A stretch of DNA of 64,000 nucleotides from Monosporascus cannonballus (lineage: Eukaryota > Ascomycota > Sordariomycetes > Xylariales): positions 372,001 to 436,000 of the forward strand of contig QJNS01000014.1 in assembly GCA_004154925.1 (NCBI GenBank), in the 5' to 3' direction. The translations under genes and the position numbers were made by a program. Below the pieces are notes generated by a model, which searched no databases, was not told where the DNA came from, and saw only the letters and a list, made by a program, of their open reading frames with translations. Shown here piece after piece: positions 33,501 to 45,540 of this stretch; positions within the stretch are counted from its first letter, which is position 1, and each line of letters begins with the position of its first letter.

Positions 33501-36250
33501 ATTTGAATTTCCTTAATAATATAGCAGATTTTTTAATTATCTTCCTTAAATAACTTTTATTTTTATTCCCATAAAAATATTTGGCTTTTTCAATTAATAT
33601 ATAGGTTATTAAATCTAAACCATAATATTCCCAAGATAATATTATATTCGGAAATATCGGTAATATCCAATAAAATCTTTTTTTAATATCTTTAAATTTA
33701 TACCGAAAATTTTTCAATTTCTCGAAATATTCGTCCGTTATTATACGTAAATAAATTTCCATTTATTATACGTAATTTATAAGATTTTAATTTATACTTC
33801 CAGGGAATTTAATATTTTATTATTATTAAAAGAAAAATAAAATTTCTTTCAGTTTTTAAGTTAATTATGGCCTTAAATATCCTATTCCTATATTAAAAAA
33901 AAATCTTTATTTAGCCGCGTAATCTTTTGGTTATTTTACATAAGGTTTTATAAATTAAGGCTTTTCGATACCTTAATTTCGAAAGCCTTAGTAATTTTTT
34001 AATTTTTAATACTATCCGGCTTAAACAAATTTTTATTTGCGAATTTTTCTGACAGCATATTTAATACATTAATTATTCTTATACCGGAACCATATTTTCT
34101 TGCCGTACTTGCATTAAAATTTCAAAATTAGATTTTTTTTCTAGCTTATCCTTTAGTTTTATATTTTTTAGGTTATAAAAGCAAAAAAGTAATCCTTTAA
34201 AGGAAATATTCCCATATTTAAGAACTTATATTAAACGCAAAATATCGGAAAATAACATAAATATTCTTACGATATAACTTTTTAATTCCGTTTTAACTTA
34301 AGGTATATATAACAAGACCTTAGATATTCTGGTTATCGTAAAATTTTTATATATCGGCATTTATTATTTAATTCGATAAAGATCTTATTATTTTATCCGG
34401 GCCAAAAGTTATTATCTTTTTTGGCTCGGAAATAAACGAAATAATTATTTTAATAATAAGCGGTAAAATATAATAAGTTATAAAGGTTTATCGATAACGT
34501 CTTTTAATAAATAATATATTTTGGAAACTTATAAAGTTCCGGGGATAATTATTTATGGTTACTGGTATTTAATCGAAATTAACTATCCTTTATATATATC
34601 TTATATTTCTGGAAATTAAGATAATATTAATATCTTAGCCTTATAGTTATTTTGGAAGCCGTTTATCCTAAGTAATACTTATAAGTTTTAACCTTAAAAT
34701 CTTAGTAAATTAGATAATTTTCGTACTTTAAGATATCGTTCTGGATTTAAGTAATTATGGTAATAATAAATTCTGGTTGGGAAGAAATTAAATTAACCTT
34801 TTTTTTCTCCTTTTCTGCCTTATTATTTATTTTTTATTTTATTATTTTAACTTTTTTTTTAAGATTAAAAAATTCCTTTTTTCTTAAAATTCCTTTTGGC
34901 AGAAAAACGATATTTGCTTTTAAAATGCCCCTTTTTGCCATAATTAAAACATTCCATTTTAAATTTGTTTTTTTTAGGCTTTTTCGAAACGGAATTTATT
35001 TTTTTCTAAAATTTACCTTTATCCTTTTTGTTTTAGTTTTTCGAACCCTTATTATTATTTCGTTTGCCGGTTCTTTTCTTTTCGAAATACCGGTCGAAAA
35101 CTTATTTATCGGTAATAATAACTTTATTAATATATTCCGCAAAAAACTTAACCTTAGGTACTTTATATATTTTATTTTTAACTAAAGGCTTTAAGCCATT
35201 ATAATAAGAATAAAATAACGCGTTTTCCGGTAAATTCGAAATGGCGGCCAAATAATTAAATTTAATAGTATATTTAACGGTTAACTTAATTTGGGAAAAA
35301 AAATGGAATTACTTAATAATATCTTATTCCTTATTTGGATTTCTAAATAAAGTTTTTATTCTTTTTTCAAAATTTTCGTACTTATTAAAAATATAATTAA
35401 TAAAATCCGAAAACTTTTCTGGATATCTTTTAAAATAATCCGTTAAAATAAGTTCGAATCATTTTCGGATTTATCCGGTTAATAATTAAAAAATAGCTAT
35501 TATTTTTTAATAATTTTTCGTCAAAAAGCTTTCATAAAATTTAAAGTAAAGCCTGGCCTAAACCAAAAATTTATCAAGATTTTCCAACCCATTATAAGGC
35601 TTAGGGGGAATTGGCTTATAGCCCTTAACATCTGGCATTCCGTAATAACCAGGAGATAGAATAATTTTTTCCCGTATCCGGTTGGCGCCGAACAATAGTA
35701 AGGTTAAGGTTTTTTTTTACATTCGTCTTATGTCCACTAAAGGTGGTCGATAACCAGCCCCTTAGCTTTATCCTTTGGCCGAGCCAAACTAAGGAAAAAT
35801 CGGTTTTCTTCCCTAAACAAATTAAGTATTTTCTTATTCCAGGCTTTAAACTTTCTGGGCCAAAAAATCCAATCTTTTTTCCGTAATAAATTTTTTTTCT
35901 TTTCTTTTTAGGATTTTGGCTCCATATTTTTCTTTAACTTTTTCCTTAGCCACCTTTTCCTCTAACTTCTTTCCCTGGACCTCGATAATATCTTTAAGGG
36001 CCGGAATAAATTATTATTTAAGTTACGAAAATAATCTTCCTTAAAATCGAATAATAAATAAAATTATATTATTAATTAATTAAAGAATTTTTTTAATAAA
36101 CGATAAATTATTTAATCCGGTTATTAATCCTTTATTAATTAATAACGGAAATCGGGTATATTATTTATTTTTTAAACGTTATTCTATAATATCGTTTTTA
36201 TTAAATTTAAAAAAACTTATGCCTAATTAGGCCTTAAATTATTCGTCGGC
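30500..36250 (-). pseudogene. E4 gag-pol
   Basis: Read leftward: gag 36250 to about 34700 with the knuckle at 34905-34960, protease/RT linker about 33500-33760, RT about 32640-33300 with the mutated YLND box, RNase H about 32400, integrase about 31150-31800, chromodomain near 30600-30750. Stops in every frame. Open frames on the plus strand inside this range are shadows. Confidence 0.78.
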
Positions 36251-36273
36251 TATTAATTAAAAAATTATTAAAA

Positions 36274-36691
36274 TGTAATGAACCTATTATATACCACCTA
36301 GTAATATAAGCAATATCCGAAAAAGGTTTTAATTTGCAAATAATAATAAGACAAAGAATAATTTAATATGTTCGTTAAGGAGATTTTACGATATTCCTTT
36401 TTTAATCAGAAAATAATACGGTTACCTTTGGCTAAAAACTTAGATTAATAGCTAAAAAGCAAAATTAAGTAAATAATTATTTATATAAAAAACTTAAAGT
36501 TTTATACCTTTTTCCATTTTACTAATGTAATACTAATCTTTTGGATCTGTTAAATTACCCAGATCACAGTAATTTATATGATCTAATAGATCAGTTAGAT
36601 CACTTTAAGTTACGTAACTTAAAGTGTGGAGCTTTTCCCTTTTCTGCAGCCCTGGGGCCTCCAGAACGGGTCTATTCGGGGATCCGTAACA
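36274..36691 (-). repeat. E4 5' LTR, 418 bp
   Basis: Plus strand TGTAATGAACC .. GGGATCCGTAACA. Confidence 0.92.
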
Positions 36692-36696
36692 TTAAT

Positions 36697-39600
36697 ATAG
36701 TTTCGAAAATATTATTCCAAAGTTTGGTTTAATTTTTCGGTTTGTCCGTTAGTTTAAGGATGATAAGCCGTCGAAAATTTAAGTTTGGCGCCTATTTATT
36801 TAAAGAAATTAATACCGAATTTTGAGGTAAAAAGCGTATCTTTGTTAAAAATGATTTTTTTTGGTATGTTATGCTTGTCGAGGTAATGTTTGATAAAGAT
36901 ATAGGCTAATTGTTCTGCTATTGCGTTTCTTTTGAAAAATAGGAAGTACCCATATTTAATAAACTTATTAATAATTATTTATATTCCGTCGTATTCGATT
37001 CCAGTAATTGGGTCTTTAAATGGAAATAAGTTAATAATAAAGTTTTAAGTTATGGTATTTTATGTTTTGTTAAGAATATTAATGGGTTGTAATAGTCCGT
37101 AAGGTTTATGGCGTATTATTTTGGCCTTATTACAAATATTGCAGTTCTTGATAACTATTTTGACTATACGGCATAGCCTAGGGAAATCGTATTTTTTTTA
37201 TAGCCGTTAGGTAGTTTTGAAAAATCCTTAATATCCATAAAATAGGTTTTTATGAAATTTCTTTATAAACTGTTTTTATTGGTCTTTAGGAATATAGATT
37301 TTGCCATGGTACAGCAGTTAATTTTTTGGTTGTTTTTTTAGTTATTAAACTTTTTTCTGTTTTTCCGTATCGTAAGAATTCCGGAACCGTATTAAAAGTT
37401 CGGTAGTTAATTTTTTTATTATTTCACATAATTATACGGTATTATCCTTGTTATATTATAATATCTATATGTTTTTTTTGGGGACTTTAGAGTCGTAATT
37501 TTTTTTGCGATTATGAATATCCGCCTGGATATTTTTTTTTCTTTTAATATAATATATTTTAAAGTTAAACCTGGATAAAAAAATTATTTATTTTTTATAT
37601 TATTTGTTTAGTTTTTATATTTTTATAAATCGGGTAAGGTTTTTATAATTAAAATAAATATCGAAAGATTTTTTTATTCCGTTAAAAAAGGGTTTTTATT
37701 CCTTAAAAGGGTTAATAATCGCCAATAACTTCTTATCGTAAATCGGGTATTTAAATTCCGCGTTTCGGAATGCTTTTGAATAATATGTTACCGGGTATTA
37801 TTTGCTGTTATTTTCTAATTATTTTAAGATGGCATTTAATGCGTAATTTGAAATATTAATTTTTAGGCGTTTTTTTTTGTTTACGTTGGATAATTTTATT
37901 ATAGGTCCGTTAATAATTATATTCTTTAAGATTTAAAATATTTTTTTTGTATTTTTTAGGAGTTTAAATTTTTTTTTACGTATTTTTTGGTGGTAAGTTT
38001 CGTTAATGGCCTGATTATATTTCCGTATCCCTTAATTAGACCGCGTACGTAATTTGTAAATCTTAAGATTTGCTGGATATTTATAACGGTCGCCTTATTA
38101 AGGATAAATTAGTTTTTAACTGCTTTTATCTTAAAACGTTAAATCTGAATTTGGCCGGGGATAAAAGTATATCTTAGAAAATTTAATTTTTACGTATGTT
38201 ATATATTTTTGGCTAGGTTAATTTAAATATTTATTTCGTTTAATATTTGGAGTACTTAAGCGATTTGCTTTTTGTATTTTTTTTAAAATTTCGGAATAAA
38301 TGAGGATATCGTCGAGATAGACGAATACAAACTTATCTAAAAATTTCCTAAACGTAATTATAATTAGGCATTAAAAACTGGCGGGGGTATTAATAAGTTT
38401 TATGGGTATTATTTTGTACTTATAAAGTCCGTATATTATTTTGAACGTTATTTTTTATTTTTTTCCTTTGGTTATTTTAATAGGGTAATAATTATTTCGG
38501 AAATCGAATATAATAAATTATTTCGTTTTGTTAACGTTTTTTTAGCGTATTTATAAAAATTAAGAGATATCCGTTTTTAATTATAATATCGTTTAATTAT
38601 TTGTAATTAATTATTTTTTTGAAAACCAGATTTCCGTTTTTATCGATTTTTTGCTTTCCGTTTTTGGTTTTTAATATTATAAGGACGGGATATTTAGCAG
38701 GAAAATCAAAAGGTTAAATATATTTCTTTTTTAGGTTAAATTAAATGCTTTTTTTATAAGGCTTTCGACTTATTAGGGTTTATATGGTAAATTTTGTAAA
38801 ATTTAGGATAATATTTTTTTTGATAAGTATCTTATGATCTTATTAACTGTATAGTAATAATTTATGGTTTTTTTTGTCTTTAAATAATTTCTTAAATTGT
38901 TAATACTTAGGTAATATTATGGAAGTTTGATTTATAATCTGGACTTCCTTGACGACATAATAAATTTCTTGGTTTTTTTCTTTGGGTAGCTTATTTTCTT
39001 ATAAAAACGTTTAATATTTCCAGTTAATATGCGGATTACTGGATTTAAGTTATGGTATTTCCAAAATAATGTTATGCCCAGAAATATCGGCAATATCTAA
39101 CGAAATCCATTTTTAATATCCTTAAATTTTTATTAGGAGTTCTTTAGTTTTTCGAAAAATTCGTCCGTTATCGTATATGGATAAATTTTTATTTACTATA
39201 CGTAATTTATAGGATTTTAATTTATATTTCTAGGGAATCTGATGTTTTTGTATTATTATAAAAAAGATAAAATTATTTTTAGCTTTTAAGTTGATTATAA
39301 CTTTAAACGTTTTGCCTTTATATCGAAAAGGAATTTTTATTTAGTTGCATAATTCTTTCGTTATTTCGTATAAGGTTTTGTAAGTTAGGATTTTTTTTAA
39401 TACCTTAATTTCGAAGGCCTTTATAATTTTTTGATTTTTGTTGCCGTCCGGCTTGTATAAATTTCCATTTACGAACTTTTTTAATAACATATTTAGTATA
39501 TTAATCGTTTTTGTACCGGAACTATATTTCTTTGCCGTATTTATATTAAGTTTATGGGGGAAAACTGCTTTTTTTCTAGTTCGTCCCTTAGTTTAATACC

Positions 39601-41650
39601 TTTTAAATTATAGAGTCAAAAAGGTGAACTTCCGAAAAGGATATTCCCATATTTAGGAATTCGTATTGGACGTAAAGTATCGGAAAATAACATAAATATC
39701 CTTACGATATGGCCTTTTGATTCTGTTTTGACTTAGGATGTAAGTAACAAAACCTAAGGTATTTTGGCTATCAGGGGGTTTTTGTATATTTGCATTCGTT
39801 ATTAAGTTCCGTAAACGTTTTTTCGTTTTATTCAGGCCAAAAATTATTATTTTCCTTGGTTTTAAGGTAAATAAGGTAATTGTTATTGTAGTAGGCCATA
39901 AAATATAATAAGTTATAAAATTCTTCCGATAATGTTTTCTGGTAAATAATATATTTTAGGAGCTTATAAAGCTTTGGGAACAATTATCTATAATTATTAA
40001 CGTCGGGTCGAAATTAATTATTTTTTATATGCATTTTACATTTTTAGGAATTAAAATAATATTAGCATCTTAGCCTTATAGTTATTTTGGAAGCTATTTG
40101 TCCTAGGTAATATTTATAGGCTTTAACCTTAAAATCCTGGCAAACTAAATAATTTTCGTATTTTAAGATGTTATTTTAAATTTAAATAATTATAATAATA
40201 ATAAATTCTAGCTAGGAAAAAGTCGTATTAATTTCTTTTTCTTTCTTTTTTGCCTTATTATTTAATTTTTATTTAATTATTTTAATTTTTTTCTGAAGTT
40301 AAAAAATCCCTCCTTTTTTAGAATTCCTCTTGGCGGGAAAGCAGTATTCGCTTTTAAAATATCCCTTTTTATTACAGTTAAAACATTTTACTTTGGACTT
40401 ATTTTTTTTGGGTTTTTTCGAAACGGAATTTATTTCCTTTTAAAGTTTGCCCTTATTTTTCTTGGTTCGGTTACTGGAGTTCTTATCGTTATTTCGTCTG
40501 CCGGTTCCCTTTTTTTCGAGGTATTAATCAAAAGTGCGACGGTCGGCAATAATAACTTTATCGGTATATTTTATAAAGGATCTTATCTTAAGTTTCATAT
40601 ATATTTCGTCCTTAATTTAAGGCTTTAGGCCGTCGTAATAAAAATAAAATAATGCATTTTCTGGCAAATTTAAAATAACTGCCAAATAATTAAATTCGGT
40701 TATATATTTAGACGTTAACTTAATTTGGCAAAAAAAAATAAAGTTATTTAATTATATATTATTCCTTATTAGGATTTCCGAATAAGGCCCGTATTCGTTT
40801 TTTAAAATAACCGTATTTACCAAAAACGTAATTGGTAAAATTTAAAGATTTTTCTGGATATCTTTTAAGATAATCCGTTAAAATAAGCTTAAATTACTTT
40901 CGGATTCGTCCGGTTAATAATTAAAAAATAACTATTACTTTCTGATAATTTTCCGTTAAAGAACTTTTATAAAACTTAAGGTAAAATCTAGCCTAAACCA
41001 AAAATCCATTAAGGTCTTTTAATTTATCGTAAGGTTTTAGGGGAGTTAACTTATATCCTTTAACGTTTAATATTCCGTAATAACCAGGGGGTAAAATAAT
41101 TCCTTTTCGTATCCGGGTTACGTTAAATAATAGTAAAATTAAAGTTTTTCCTGGTACTTATCTTATGTCTAACGAAGGTGGTCGGTAGCCAGCCCCTTAA
41201 TTTCGTTCCTTAAAAAAGCCAAATTAAGGAAAAGTTAATTTCTTAACGAATTAAGCATTTTCTTTTTTCAGGCTTACGACTTCCTAAACCAAAAAGTCGA
41301 ACCTTTTTTCCGTAATAAATTTTTTTTCTTTTTCTCTTTAATTTTTCTGGCCTTTGGCTAGTTATTCCTTTTCTGGCTCCAAATCCTAAACCTCGATAAT
41401 TTCTTAAGGAATTAAAAAAGGTTATTATTAGGGTTAAAAAAAAATCCTCCTTAGGATTAAATAATAAGTAAAACCATATTATCGATTAATTGAAAAACTT
41501 TTTTTAATAAACGGTAAATTATTTAATTTAATTATTAATCCTTTATTAATTAATAACGGAAATCGAATATGCTATTTATCTTTTAAACGTCGTCCTATAT
41601 TATTATCTGCAGTAAGTTCAGAAAAACTTATGCCTTAATTAGACGGTAAA
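36697..41650 (-). pseudogene. E3 gag, protease, RT, RNase H, start of integrase
   Basis: Read leftward: gag from about 41650, CCHC knuckle near 40350-40400, protease/RT linker with ILEIP-type motif near 39060, RT with the intact YLDD box near 38320, RNase H near 37900, integrase to 36697. At the E4 junction the integrase reads TDKPKN (originally close to NGQTERLNQTL), with its continuation beyond E4. Confidence 0.75.
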
Positions 41651-41685
41651 TTATTCGTCGGTTATTAATTAAGGAATTATTAAAA

Positions 41686-42076
41686 TATAACGAACTTATT
41701 ATATATTTATCTGAAAATATAAATAATATTCGAAATAAAGTTTTAAGTTACAGGTAATATTAAGGCGAAAAATAATTTAATAATTTATTCATTAAAAAGA
41801 TTTTAAAAACTTTTCTCTTAATTAAAAAACGAAACTAAATAAATGCTATTTACATAAAAAAACGATTTATTATATATCCTAATTCCTTAAAATAAATGTA
41901 TCGTAGATCTTTATAATCTATATAATTTATATAATCTGGTCCAAATTATTTAAATTACCTAAATCAACTAAATCATCTTAAGGGCCAAGCCGTTCGTCAG
42001 GCGTTTAGCCGTGACAAGTCCGCGCTAGGCCTTAAAGGTTGGTCTCCTCGAGACAGGAACCCCTGTTCCTGTAACA
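41686..42076 (-). repeat. E3 5' LTR, 391 bp, with 47-bp deletion
   Basis: Same termini as 27498-27935 but 47 bp shorter. The deletion lies exactly between two short direct repeats, consistent with slippage or recombination. Confidence 0.88.
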
Positions 42077-42081
42077 TCCAA

Positions 42082-42636
42082 TTAATGTTAAAATAATTCT
42101 TACGTTAAAATAATTATAATAACTATACCAAAAAAATAAAAATAAAACTAGAATTCGTAAGGAATTAAATAAGCAAATATTATAACTAGAAAAAGTTAAA
42201 AAAATTAACCTTCGAAAAAGGGGAAATAATTTTCCTAGTTACCAAAAACAATTAAACAAAATAACCTAGTAAAAAACTCGATTTCAAATATATTGGTTTA
42301 TACAAAATCGCCAAAAAAATCTTAGAAAATAATTACCAATTAGAACTTTTACCAAAAGTCAAACTCTATCTAATTTTTCATATTTTCTTATTCGAATTAA
42401 TAACAAATATAATTAAAGTGCATACGGCATAAAACGACGTGGAAATGGAAAACAAATAAGCGTACGAAATGGAAAAAATACTTGATATACGAAAACAAAA
42501 CGGATTTATTTAATACCTAATTAAATAAAAAAAGTATCCAGATTCCAAAAATACCTGGAAACCCGCCAAAAACCTTACTGGCGCCCAGCGCCTATTAAAG
42601 AATTTTTATCAGCAACAACGGGCGCGTCCTAATTAA
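42082..42636 (+). pseudogene. E2 integrase C-terminus and chromodomain
   Basis: Continues pol after E3. Chromodomain-like segment near 42455-42600: AYEMEKILDIRKQNGFI, then YLIK (with stops at Trp/Gln), YPDSKNTWKPAKNLTG and AQRLLKNFYQQQRARPN before the stop at 42634-42636. The last 62 bp overlap the end of the antisense gene. Confidence 0.85.
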
Positions 42637-43215
42637 CAGTCAACCAGTTAATAACCGGGATATCGGGTTAATCGACTGCAGCCTACGTTAACATGGCAGC
42701 CGTAACGGCGGCCTCTAACTGTTTTTGTTCCCGACATTCTTATTCCTTTAACTTATTTAACGATTAGAACTTACGTTATACCATGGTAACGCTCTTCGAA
42801 CGAACTAACGCCTTTTATTTACGCAAACGAATAAAAGGAGAAAAAACTTTATTTATCTTTTCCTAATATCTGCATTAAGCTTCGAAATAAAGCCGCTAAA
42901 GTTTTAATAATTACTTTTCGGCAAGCGCTTTTTCGCGCTTTAAGTATTAATACTTATAACGAATATTTTACAGGGAAAAAATGGGTACGCCGGTATTATT
43001 ACAGGATTAACTTCGATTAATACATTTCTTATACCCTAAAACGTGTTTTATTATCTTACACCTTATGTTTTTCGAAAAATAATAAAAGCAAAACATAATT
43101 TCGTAAGCAAATTTGTCAAAGGCTTTTATAAGATCAATACGACGAACGATAAAAGAATAGGGAACGCAATAAATTTTGGAAATGCCAAACGATATAACTA
43201 AACGTAAAAAAAAAG
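42575..43215 (-). pseudogene. E2 antisense Zn2Cys6-like coiled-coil gene
   Basis: Opposite to E2 pol. Read leftward: FIVRRIDLIKAFDKFAYEI, then MFCFYYFSKNIRCK and GYKKCINRS, a stop, SCNN. Cys positions follow C-x2-C-x6-C-x8-C-x2-C-x6-C with four of six Cys intact. Next KREKALAEK, FIRLRKQKALVRSK (one stop at Q) and NKLKEQECREQKQLEAAVT, a charged heptad-like region. The tail DIPVINWLTVN and SLIGAGRQ ends at the stop 42577-42575. This is the best-preserved copy of the E1/E2 form. Tail-to-tail overlap with pol is 62 bp. Start uncertain. Confidence 0.75.
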
Positions 43216-43283
43216 ATATTTACCAAACGAAGAAAAAGAAAAAAAGAAATCTTAAGGGCAAGATTTGGGGAAAAGGGAGATCG

Positions 43284-43670
43284 TATTACAACCCGATAAA
43301 TTCCGGTCTTAGAAAACGGTTAAATAGGGAATATACGGGCCACTTACCGAATCACGTAACGGTGATCACTGCCAAGCCAATAATCATCAGTAATTAAAGA
43401 TGATCCCAAATAATTATGATTACTACCGACGGCGTAATTACGAATAATCAAGCCCAGAAAGAAAAGGATATATGCGCTTATTATTCCTATAATTTAAATA
43501 ACACCAGTTTACAATACTTATTAATACTAATCGTTTATAATAAAGGCATTTCCGATATTACGAGACGTAATACGTTACTGTATCCATTGCTTAGATTTCC
43601 ACGATACTCCTGCTAACATAAACCCGTCGACTTAAGGTTTAATAGTTGGTTAAACCACCTAGCCGTCACA
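43284..43670 (+). repeat. E2 3' LTR, 387 bp
   Basis: TATTACAACCCGAT .. CTAGCCGTCACA; the initial TG has become TA. Confidence 0.92.
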
Positions 43671-43675
43671 TAAAG

Positions 43676-44250
43676 GCGTCGATTTCGTTATTTTTTTATC
43701 CGGCCTTAGTTATAAAATTTTTAAAAGTTATGGCATATTTAGATATAGGCTTTTTCTGTCGGAATTATAAAAATTATTAAGCCGTTAATCATTTTTTATC
43801 CGAATTGCCGAAATTATCGCGTATTTTGTTTTCGAAATTGATATAAAGTAAAAAGATTTCGTTAATAAAATCTTTTTTATCCGGCTTTTTATTTTTAAAA
43901 AATTTCTTATAATGGGCTTAAATTAATTAACCGCATTTCCTATTAAGTCTATTTTTATTATTAGGATTTGATCTGCTAGGTTATTAAGGTTTAAAAAGCA
44001 AAGGTAAATTCGTGCCTAAATTAGGAAGGTCTAAGGGTTACCTTTTTTATCGTAGGGTTCCGGCTTTTTGGGCTTTATACGGGCGAGAAAGATTTGGGTA
44101 GGTGGCGTAACCCTAAATTATCGAACTTTTTTTTCCAGCTTTCGAATTCGAGCCTAAAGCTGTTAAATAGGGGCTTCTTAAATGCTGGTTGATATTTTAA
44201 CAGTGTTAAATATTGTTTAAAGTCTAACGGTATTACTGAATAAAAGTTTG
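43676..44250 (-). pseudogene. E1 gag, N-terminal part
   Basis: The part of E1 to the right of the E2 insertion. Leftward translation matches the E2 gag region, including a KPKKPEPYD-type motif near 44050-44080, and begins just inside the 5' LTR. Confidence 0.7.
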
Positions 44251-44255
44251 TAACG

Positions 44256-44631
44256 TATAACGAACTATACGGTTTAACTAATTATTAAACCTTAAGTTAA
44301 TAGTTTTATGTTAATAGGAATATTGTGGGAATCTGAGCAATAAATACAGTAACGTATTACGTCTTGTAATACTAAAGGTACTTTAAATAACGATATTATA
44401 TTGCAAATTAAAGTTATTTAAATTATGGAAATAATAAATGTATATATTTTTCTTTTTCTTGGTTTAATTATTCGTAATTACGCTATTGATAATAATTACG
44501 ATTATTTGAGATTACTTTTAATTATTAATAATCACTGGCTTGGCAGTGATCACCGTCACGTAACCCGGGAGGTGGCCCGTGTGCTCCCTGCCTGACCGTT
44601 TCTTGAGACCGGAGCCTGTCGGGTCGTAACA
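44256..44631 (-). repeat. E1 5' LTR, 376 bp
   Basis: On the plus strand TATAACGAAC .. GGGTCGTAACA; the left TGTG has become TATA, as expected from RIP. Less decayed at its right end. Confidence 0.9.
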
Positions 44632-44636
44632 TTTTG

Positions 44637-45036
44637 CTTCCAAGGTTTTTTTGGCCCGAATACGCCCTGGGAGCCGACTTGGTCGATCAGGATAAGGACG
44701 TTTTTAAGTTTTATTTCGCTTGCGAAAAAGGCATTATGCCGGATGTCGTTTCGTTTATTAGCAAAAATAATTATTTCCCGAAACAGGCCGTTTGCTAATA
44801 TGGCCTGGAATAGGTTTTTTTTTGGTTGCAAATCCGAGATACCGCGATATTTGGTGGAAAACGGAACCTTATTACATAATAACTGTTTTATAAAATCAGT
44901 TAAAATTAAAAAAACCTTATCCGGCAAAATAAAAAAATACGTATGCATTTTCGACGAAGTAAATGGTGGAAATAATAAAGGTTTATTTATATTATTATTA
45001 CAGGCCTTTATTAACGTAAAATCCTGGTATCCAAAC
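44637..45036 (+). pseudogene. E0 middle fragment, unassigned
   Basis: Continues E0 after the right TTTTG duplication of E1. It reads FFWPEYALGADLVDQDKD and, in another frame, YVCIFDEVNGGNNKGLF. I cannot match it to a Copia domain. It ends at the E5 insertion. Confidence 0.4.
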
Positions 45037-45381
45037 TGTGACGGCTAGGCGGTTTAACCAATTATTAAACCTTAATCGTACGGGTTTATATTAACAGGAG
45101 TATCGTAAGAATCTGAACAATAAATACAGTAATCGTATTATATCTTTTAATACCAAGGGTGCAAAAACGTATTACAAACGATTAATATTAATAAGTATTA
45201 CAAACTAATATTATTTAAACTATGGTAACGATCGTATCTTATATACCGTTCATAATATCCCAGCAATCCAAACTCGTTGAACTCGCTGGCGATCCCAGCG
45301 ATCCTTATAGTTACGTAATCCGAGATATCTCCACTTCCTTAATTATTTCTGGTCGTGCTAAGCGTATTGGGTCATGATACA
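45037..45381 (-). repeat. E5 3' LTR, 345 bp
   Basis: Plus strand TGTGACGGCTAGGCGG .. GGGTCATGATACA, followed inward by the purine tract complement ATTTCCCCTTTCCC. Confidence 0.82.
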
Positions 45382-45540
45382 ATTTCCCCTTTCCCAGGAT
45401 TTTTGTCTCGAAAATTATTCTGTAAATGTTTGTTTCAAAATAACTTTTCGCGTTAAAAAAATGCTAAACCTTTTTTTAAAGTAAACATTATATAACGTAA
45501 TTCGTTATTTACCGCTATCTTATCCAATCCTTATTAAATA

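Larger units (their letters stand above)
29403..36691 (-). mobile_element. E4: Gypsy chromovirus, same family as E3, innermost insertion
   Basis: 418-bp LTRs at both ends and a perfect TTAAT duplication (29398-29402 and 36692-36696). gag-pol runs leftward; total length 7.29 kb with no further insertion. It splits the E3 integrase. The knuckle near 34930 reads CFNYGKKGHFKSKY (two Cys lost). RT box reads FVYLNDILIYSE near 32870-32900 (D to N). As the last element to arrive it sets the latest date for RIP activity at this site. Confidence 0.92.
27498..42076 (-). mobile_element. E3: Gypsy chromovirus of a second family, inserted in E2, interrupted by E4
   Basis: Plus-strand ends TGTAACGAAC .. 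CTGTAACA. Target duplication TCAAA/TCCAA (27493-27497 and 42077-42081), one mismatch. gag-pol runs leftward. Own sequence is 27498-29402 and 36692-42076, about 7.3 kb. The knuckle near 40360 reads CFNCNKKGYFKSEY. RT keeps FVFVYLDDILIYSE (about 38296-38340). Chromodomain at 28761-28946. The purine tract beside the 3' LTR is AAAAAAGGAAAATAA (minus strand). Confidence 0.88.
22392..43670 (+). mobile_element. E2: Gypsy chromovirus, inserted in E1, interrupted by E3
   Basis: 387-bp LTRs at both ends, perfect TAAAG duplication (22387-22391 and 43671-43675). Own sequence is 22392-27497 and 42077-43670, about 6.7 kb. Same family as E1 but inserted in the opposite direction. The tract before the 3' LTR is GGGGAAAAGGGAGATCG. 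It is the least damaged of the Gypsy copies: long stretches of gag, RT and integrase can be read. Confidence 0.93.
16608..44631 (-). mobile_element. E1: Gypsy chromovirus, interrupted by E2
   Basis: LTRs of 376 bp at both ends and a perfect TTTTG target duplication (16603-16607 and 44632-44636). gag-pol runs leftward, so the 5' LTR is the right one. Its own sequence is 16608-22391 and 43671-44631, about 6.3 kb; the rest is E2 with its nested guests. The purine-rich tract next to the 3' LTR reads AAAAAGGGGAAATCA on the minus strand. RT keeps an intact VVCYLDDILI near 19868-19895. It carries the antisense gene at 17038-17688. Confidence 0.9.

Noticed and set aside
34757..35185. 142-codon Phe-rich plus-strand frame
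   Set aside because: Shadow of the Lys-rich E4 gag and knuckle region on the minus strand.
43176..43397. 73-codon Lys-rich plus-strand frame
   Set aside because: Crosses from the E2 antisense gene into the 3' LTR; composition shadow.
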